Source: Zhengitettix transpicula (lineage: Eukaryota; Arthropoda; Insecta; Orthoptera; Tetrigidae). From it: a stretch of 64,000 bases of DNA. The stretch covers positions 54,030,001 to 54,094,000 of the forward strand of contig CM073596.1 of the NCBI GenBank assembly GCA_037074705.1, read 5' to 3'. The notes beneath the pieces were generated by a model that did not search any database, was not told the DNA's origin, and saw only the letters and a list, made by a program, of their open reading frames with translations. A program made the position numbers and the translations under genes. Below are positions 58,605 through 64,000 of the stretch, piece after piece (the first letter of the stretch is position 1; each line of letters starts with the position of its first letter).

Positions 58605-60100
58605 AAAAGTAACTGATAGTTTTAAAATGGGAACAGAAATTTAGAATTGACGTTGCCAAATCTCAAGGTAAGACTGACTGCAAAGTTGCCGTACTGAACG
58701 ATTAAAAGGAGCACCATTGTCCTTGCTCCACATTTTACTCGGGGAAAACTGAAATAACCCTATAAAACATATTTGGTTACTTATTTGAAAGAGGATAATA
58801 ATAAACTAATAGAATCTGAGGCAACTAGTCAAACATTATGTGACTTATTTACATATCCGGACGGTTACAATCAAGAAAATTGAAGAATGCTTTTTTGTCA
58901 TCTAGTCCCCCGAAAATGCAAAATAAATCAATATTAAGAAAAATCATTCAATGAAATTAAAAATATAAATAATTATATTCGGCGCCATTACTTCATCCTT
59001 TGGGAGCTACTGATTTATTCTTGACTCTTACCGCTTTTTTTTCTTCAGAAATAAATCAACGCTTTTTTTTCTCACCATTAACTTTCTTCGACCAGCTATT
59101 TAAGTTCCAATAATTTTTCTGAATGTTTTAACCTGTCGTTTCCGGACATTGCTTATTTTTGCTCGTACCCTGAGTGTACTTGTTGGATCTTGTTTCGGCC
59201 GTGTGGCGATTCATCACGTGAGGGCCTAACAAAGCCCGTCGACGAAATGAATATTCCAGGGCGAGTTACCTGTCTGCGCTGACGGGAAGAACGCCTGCCC
59301 TCGCGTAAATCAACCAACCAACCCCGCCTCTGCACGTTATAGGACTCTTCTTTCACACCACGTCAACACCATAAAAACAACACCATCGATAATCCCCAAA
59401 TAGACGAATCAGGCCTTGTAATAATTGCGATGGATTAAAAAGTTGCGTCAGAACTGAATAGATCGGCATTTTCATGTCCAAATAATCAACAATAATTTAG
59501 TATTATGATAGACTTAAGTGCCACAGACTTTATTTTTAATTTTGAAGAGTATGAGATAAAAGAAACTATTAGCTAAAAGGAGGCTGAGAGTAACGACGCC
59601 TCTAAAACATTCTGAGTATTGTTTATCTAAGAGTTTATATTATTATTATTGATTTATAATAGTACTTTGTTTTATTCCACTTAAAATACGGATGTATGAG
59701 CTACGGTAATAGTTCTGTAATGTCGTATAAGGAGGTACGGAAGCGATCAGACTAAATAGGATTACGTCGGAGGAAAATTCAGCGTTGAGAGAAAAAAATG
59801 TAGGAAAGGAAATAGGAACGTGGGATTCTTGGTATCTATAGTACCGTCCAGAGACTTGTAGAAAGCTCTAAAATGAGAAAGATAAAGTTTCATAAAGAGA
59901 AAAAAAACTGGACTTTAGATCGAGCCCAGGAGCATTCACATACCAAGACGGCAGTAGCAAGACTAGCTCTTAGAGTGGCTTCACAGACGGAGGAAGAAAG
60001 AAAAATCTCCAAAGAGTGGACGTACTTGGCGGAAGGCGGGGAACCAATCAAAAGTTCCAGACCAACCCACGCAATGTGTCTGAGTCCCTAAAATTTAAAA
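58605..60100. other. Intergenic DNA
   Basis: Nothing recognised. Confidence 0.5.
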
Positions 60101-60106
60101 AAAAAA

Positions 60107-60632
60107 TTTTTTTTAGGGCAACAGGCTACATGAGGGTAATCCACGTTGGGTAACTTCCCTTTAATAGCATAGGAAGGGATTTGAAAGGGGGGATGCGGAA
60201 GGTTAGAGTAAGGTAGTCAAGGGTTAACTAGGGCCCCCGGGCTATATTTTAAGGATCCTACCCGGCATTCGCCTAAAAGAAATGCAAGACAAACTCTAGA
60301 AAAACCTGCATCAGGTAGGTCGAGCATTGGGTACTTGTCCCACGCCCTTCCGATAGCAGGAGAGGATAGTGCTGTGGGAACGCAGCATTCCCTTCTCCGT
60401 GCCTCGACCAGTTTAGGAGGCAGCTGGCCGACTATTCCAATGGGAATAGCGAACAACTCTTACCGTATGCCCAAGGTCTGTGACCCCGGAACATACACCT
60501 CTCAAAACAGACCGAGGGGCCTCGGCTTGTGGGAACCTTAGTTAAAAAACGGAGAGGAAAAGGTTTCCCCAAAGGTAGCCCCTTCGTATCTCTCCTACAA
60601 GGAGAGGGATGTTCTCGCAGGTTGTTCTGTCC
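60107..60632 (-). mobile_element. RetA copy 13, near full length
   Basis: Reverse complement from T8-AGGGCAACAGGC to the 5' region (AGGGATGTTCTCGCAGGTTG). With the 29335 copy this defines a longest unit of about 530-550 bp. Minus-strand frame GIVGQLPPKLVEARRRECC and its opposite GTQHSLLRASTSLGGSWPT are both open. Confidence 0.9.
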
Positions 60633-60662
60633 GTAAAAATCGGTTAACACTTGATTTATAAG

Positions 60663-60966
60663 GAGCCGGCGCGTGTCCCCACAGCAAACTCCTCTCCCGC
60701 TATCGGAAGGGCGTGGGACAAGTACTCAATGCCTGACCTACCTGATGCAGGTTTTTCTACGGTTTGTCCTGCATTTCTTTTCGGCGAATGCCGGTTAGGA
60801 TCCATAAACCATAGCCCGGGGGCCCTAGTTAACCCTCGGCTACCTTCCTCCACCCTTCCGCATCCCCCTTTTCAAATCCCTTTCCTATGTTATAAGAGGG
60901 GAGTTACCACTATGTGGATTACCCTATTTATAGCCTGTCTACACCCAAAAAAAAAAGAGCCGGCGC
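60663..60966 (+). mobile_element. RetA copy 14 with 10-bp target duplication
   Basis: Body 60673-60956. GAGCCGGCGC at 60663-60672 is repeated exactly at 60957-60966, just after an A10 tail. The copy begins mid-element (GTGTCCCCACAGCAAACTCC). 5' truncation, A-tail and target duplication together show retroposition by an L1-type or similar mechanism. It lies head-to-head with copy 13. Confidence 0.93.
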
Positions 60967-60969
60967 TGT

Positions 60970-62108
60970 AACGCAAAGCGAGTTTAAAACTGTTGAGGTG
61001 TTTCCGTACCACATACCTTCACATCCAAAGCAAGTGACAATCACGAGTAGTGAACAAAAATAATGAAAGTAAATAAATCTATGGCAGTTTTAACGTCATG
61101 TAAACCTCGGCATAAATCGAAAAATTGTCCTATTTATCAGAACTTTCAAATAAATAAAAGGGATAACGAAGGCGAATTATAACACAAAATTTTGTAGTTC
61201 CGTGGTACGATATGGAAAAAACTGTCAACATTTTAACAGCATGACTTACCATAGATCGAATTTCTTCGATCTCGGGCCACGTGTTGCCAGATCTGGACGA
61301 TATTACAGGATTCCAGTAGACAGGCAATTTATCTTCTGTAAGCGAGAAACGTTCAATTAGAGACTATGTTTTCAATTGTTAATCTTATATTTTATATAGA
61401 TATCCAATTGGTACCTTCTAAAGGCATTTAAATGAGAACCAATTATGTTATTCATGACATGTATCTAAATACTTGGACGTATAATTTTAGTTCTCCATTT
61501 GTGACAGAGTTGAATGACTCTCATGGCTGCTTCCAAACTTGTAAGCTTAAATAATGTGGTCGAGAAATTTTGTTCCTTTTATTTCTAACTACATTTTTAT
61601 GTAATTTGTGTAAGAATATTGGTTAATGAACTAACAACAGCTGAGCAACAGATCTTAGAAGAGCACTTATTTTGCTTCTGGAGTGCCACAGGTTTCTTTC
61701 TGTAATGGGTACAAATTTTCACTAACTTAATGCCTTCAATTCTGCCTCTTAAAAAAAAAATTAAAAATAATCAATACAAGAAATCTTGTACATTTTCTCT
61801 GATTTCATATTATTAAAGCTTGAATTAGCCATCGTTAATTGTATTTGACAGAGTAAGTAATAAATTCCGCAACTGTTGTTCGCTGATTCAGAAACACCAT
61901 AACCAATATTCTTAAAGTTGATTTATCCATACTTTCCTTGGAACCATTCGCTAAAACTTTATCTCTGTTTAATTTAATAATTCAGGCTTCATAGGAAGAC
62001 TGAAACCTAGAGTTGCATGTTTGAATTTTAAAAATAATTATGAAGCCAATATTAGACGAATATTTAGATAAAGAAATAGCCACTATATATAATAAAAATT
62101 AAAATAAG
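60970..62108. other. Intergenic DNA
   Basis: Nothing recognised. Confidence 0.5.
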
Positions 62109-62141
62109 ATAGATAACCAAATTCAAACGTGCGATAATATA

Positions 62142-63401
62142 CCACTGTGATCAAAAAGTAAGGTGAAATTGTCATTAAAAATTCCCGGGTATTAGGAAGG
62201 CAAATACTTTTTTTTCCTAGGCTGGTAGGACTGTCTATAGTATTTTCCAAGCGTCTGTTTGTTAAAAGGTTTAATTATCTCTGAGTTACACAACTAAAAG
62301 TGAATTTTTCGATTTTTGCAATGGGTGGTTTTGTTGAGCAAAGAACTTGCATCAAATTTTGTTTGCGGAACGAATATTCTTGTGCGGACACGTTGAAAAT
62401 GTTGCGGAAGGCCTTTGGTGATCAAACTATGGCACAAAAAAAGGTTTATAAGTGGTACAACGAGTTCAAAGAGGGCCGAGAACGCGTTGAAGGCGAACCG
62501 CGCTCTGGACGACCATCAACGTCTACCGACGAGGGCCACGTCCAAAAAATCAAAGATTTGGTGCTTGAAAATCGTCGATGGACAATTAGAGATCTCGCTG
62601 ATAGTGTTGGAATATCATTTGGCTCACCCCAAACCATCTTGAAGAATGTTTTGTGTCTCAAACGCGTCAAGTCTCGATTGGTGCCAAAAACGCTCAATTT
62701 TTTGGTAAAAAAAAGCGTCGCGTTGATGTGTGTGAAACTTTGCTATCTGACTGTCAGGACCACTTGAAATGCATCATTACTGGAGATGAGACTTGGATTT
62801 ACGCATACGACCCTGAAACCACCGACCAATCCAGCAAATATCGTGCAAAAGGTGAAGCAAGACCGAAAATCAAGGTCATGTTGCCAGTTTTCTTTTATTA
62901 TCGTGGTGTGGTTCACTATGAATTCCTTCCGCCAGGCCAAACTGCCAACAAAAAATATTATTTGAGAGTTATGCGTCGTTTGCGTGAAGCTATTCGTCTG
63001 AAACGGCCGGAATCTTGGTTCCTTCATCACGATAATGCACCATGTCATACTGCATTGGTTCTTCGCGACTTTTTGGCCAAAAACTCGACTCATATCGTTC
63101 CGCAACCACCGTATTCGCCTGATTTGGGTCCGTGAGACTTCTGGCTATTCTGCAAACTCAAAAGGCCAATGCGGGGACGACGTTTTGACACGATTGAGGA
63201 GATAAAAACCGAATCGATGAAGGTCTTGAAGGCTATTCCGGAAAAAGACTATTCCGACTGTTTCGAGGACTGGAAAAAGCGTTGGAAAAAATGCGTTTTA
63301 TCGGACGGGGATTCCTTTGAAGGGGATGAAATTGATTTGGAAGAATAAATAAAGAATTTATAGTTTATAAATAAATTCACCTTACTTTTTGTTCACAGTG
63401 G
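62142..63401 (+). mobile_element. Mariner-family DNA transposon, 1260 bp, complete ends
   Basis: The 26-bp terminal inverted repeats differ at one position: CCACTGTGATCAAAAAGTAA (left, then GGTGAA) against CCACTGTGAACAAAAAGTAA (right, reverse complement). TA flanks both sides (62140-62141, 63402-63403), the Tc1/mariner target. Length and single-gene structure are typical of mariner. The element sits in a Penelope-associated repeat whose unoccupied paralogue is at 31171-31240. The transposase is disabled, so this copy can move only if supplied in trans. Confidence 0.95.
62321..63348 (+). pseudogene. Mariner transposase, DD34D type, inactivated
   Basis: Cuts and pastes the element at TA sites. 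An ATG at 62321 fits the family start better than 62300, since the conserved text begins just after it ([17 protein letters not shown]). The N-terminal helix-turn-helix DNA-binding region is followed by [11 protein letters not shown] and [13 protein letters not shown]. The catalytic domain has ITGDETW (first Asp, codon 62785), HHDNAPCH (second Asp, codon 63031) and YSPDLGP, stop, DFWLF (third Asp, codon 63136). Exactly 34 codons lie between the second and third Asp. Two lesions are visible: a frameshift in the A8 run at 62707-62714, and a TGA at 63133-63135, directly before the third Asp, where the family usually has a Cys or similar codon. The frame closes at 63348. Compared with relatives the ARPKIKVML region also looks shortened by an in-frame deletion (inference from family knowledge). 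Confidence 0.93.
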
Positions 63402-63470
63402 TAAACACCACACCACGTTTCTGAAAGCTTTGCTCCTCCTTCAGGTGCATAAAAACGCAAAAACAATAAA
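63402..63470 (-). other. Penelope-associated end with hammerhead-like motif
   Basis: Minus strand: GCACCTGAAGGA, then GGAGC-AAA-GCTTT, C, A, GAAACGTGGTGTGG. The stem II-like hairpin (GGAGC/GCTTT, with G-T pairs) sits between CTGAAGGA (63437-63444) and GAAA (63418-63421). CACC before and GGTG after are complementary. It is continuous with 62109-62141 once the mariner is removed. Confidence 0.5.
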
Positions 63471-63582
63471 TAATAAATATATAATGTTATAATTCTTCGT
63501 TGGAGTTTTATCAACTGACTTGTGCAGTTGTGTCTAAGCTAATTTTCAATTTTACGTATTTTTTTGTCATTATAATAAAAAA

Positions 63583-63835
63583 TCTATACAGTAAAAAAGG
63601 ATGTATGTTTGTCTGTTTGTATATTTTGTATATTGATGTAAACGCGAGGACAAACTGCAACAAAACTTTGTAAACATATTCTTAAAATCTTGAAGAAAAG
63701 AACTTTTAGTGTGAAAAGTCCGAAGCACAATGGGAAAGAATTATAGTTTTAAAAAAAAATGTGATATTTCTGTGTTAAATTACTACGCGCGAAGAGTCCA
63801 TGACGTAACAGCACACGTTCGCAGGCGATAGTTAT
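63583..63835 (+). mobile_element. HelX-like 5' end
   Basis: TCTATACAGTAAAAAAGGAT preceded by A, then TGTTTGTCTGTTTGTATATT. A Helitron-like 5' end begins TC after a host A. The sequence to about 63800 aligns with 46880-47075 (CGAGGACAAACTGCAACAAA, ATTACTACGCGCGAAGAGTC). The body is cut off or diverged before the window ends. Confidence 0.5.
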
Positions 63836-64000
63836 GTCTATTCTTAAAGCTGATTTATCTAATTAACCATCCACTTTTTCCTGAAAAAAAAAGGTATAAT
63901 ATAATATATTACATCTTTTTCCAACTAACTCCGAGGAACTAAATACAGGAAAAATCGTGGTTGACGTCATATAGACGTAGTTTTCTTTTTATGAGGTTTG
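63836..64000. other. Window end, nothing recognised
   Basis: AT-rich DNA without a recognisable feature. Confidence 0.5.

Overview
This is repeat-dense, AT-rich nuclear DNA from an animal, most likely an arthropod and probably an insect with a large genome. The evidence is a mariner (DD34D) transposon, several decayed Penelope-like retroelement endonuclease domains, fragments of other mobile elements, tRNA-derived SINE heads, and long stretches with no conserved reading frame. I found no host protein-coding gene, rRNA or intact tRNA that I can defend. The window reads as an intergenic or intronic 'gene desert' filled by several generations of mobile elements. The species cannot be named from this sequence.

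Mobile layers recognised: (1) One nearly complete mariner at 62142-63401, with 26-bp terminal inverted repeats and TA target duplications. Its transposase is disabled by a frameshift and by a stop directly before the third catalytic Asp. A related unoccupied target at 31171-31240 confirms the boundaries. (2) At least seven decayed GIY-YIG endonuclease domains of Penelope-like elements: 1241, 10970, 12460, 14620, 34090, 41025 and 44604. About ten short motifs of the form CTGANGA...GAAA resemble hammerhead-ribozyme cores, which are known companions of such elements. (3) A poly-A retroposon of unknown class (here RetA), about 540 bp when longest. It has about 14 copies, many 5'-truncated, and two have target-site duplications. 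(4) A Helitron-like family (here HelX) of about 12 copies, whose 3' end is a GC hairpin followed by CTAG and then T. Two copies carry a 29-30-bp minisatellite. (5) A non-LTR reverse-transcriptase fragment at 53.26-54.05 kb, amplified internally as four 158-bp tandem units. (6) Older mariner debris (3.49, 48.5 and 50.2 kb), three fold-back or long-TIR elements (6.82-7.04, 46.04-46.18, 48.91-49.98 kb), and SINE heads (33.35-33.52 and 47.47 kb).

Layout: 0-7 kb holds a Penelope fragment, a 450-bp TA array, HelX fragments and a fold-back element. 7.8-10.1 kb holds RetA copies, two of them tail-to-tail. 10.9-14.7 kb holds three Penelope endonuclease fragments. 16.2-17 kb is HelX with a nested RetA. 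18.3-18.7 kb is a 31-33-bp minisatellite. 21.7-28.1 kb holds RetA, hammerhead-like motifs and two opposed HelX copies. 29.3-31.5 kb holds RetA and the mariner-free target. 33-34.4 kb holds SINEs and Penelope. 36-46 kb holds HelX, Penelope and a fold-back hairpin. 46.8-51.2 kb is a mosaic of HelX, SINE, mariner debris, a long-TIR element and RetA. 53-54 kb is the RT tandem. 58-64 kb holds HelX, an inverted RetA pair, the mariner and a HelX 5' end.

Between these lie long stretches in which I see nothing recognisable. A few GC-richer islands (10.47-10.76, 11.74-11.88, 23.04-23.30, 40.33-40.62, 51.66-51.88, 57.64-57.87 kb) could be conserved non-coding DNA, but only cross-species alignment would show it.
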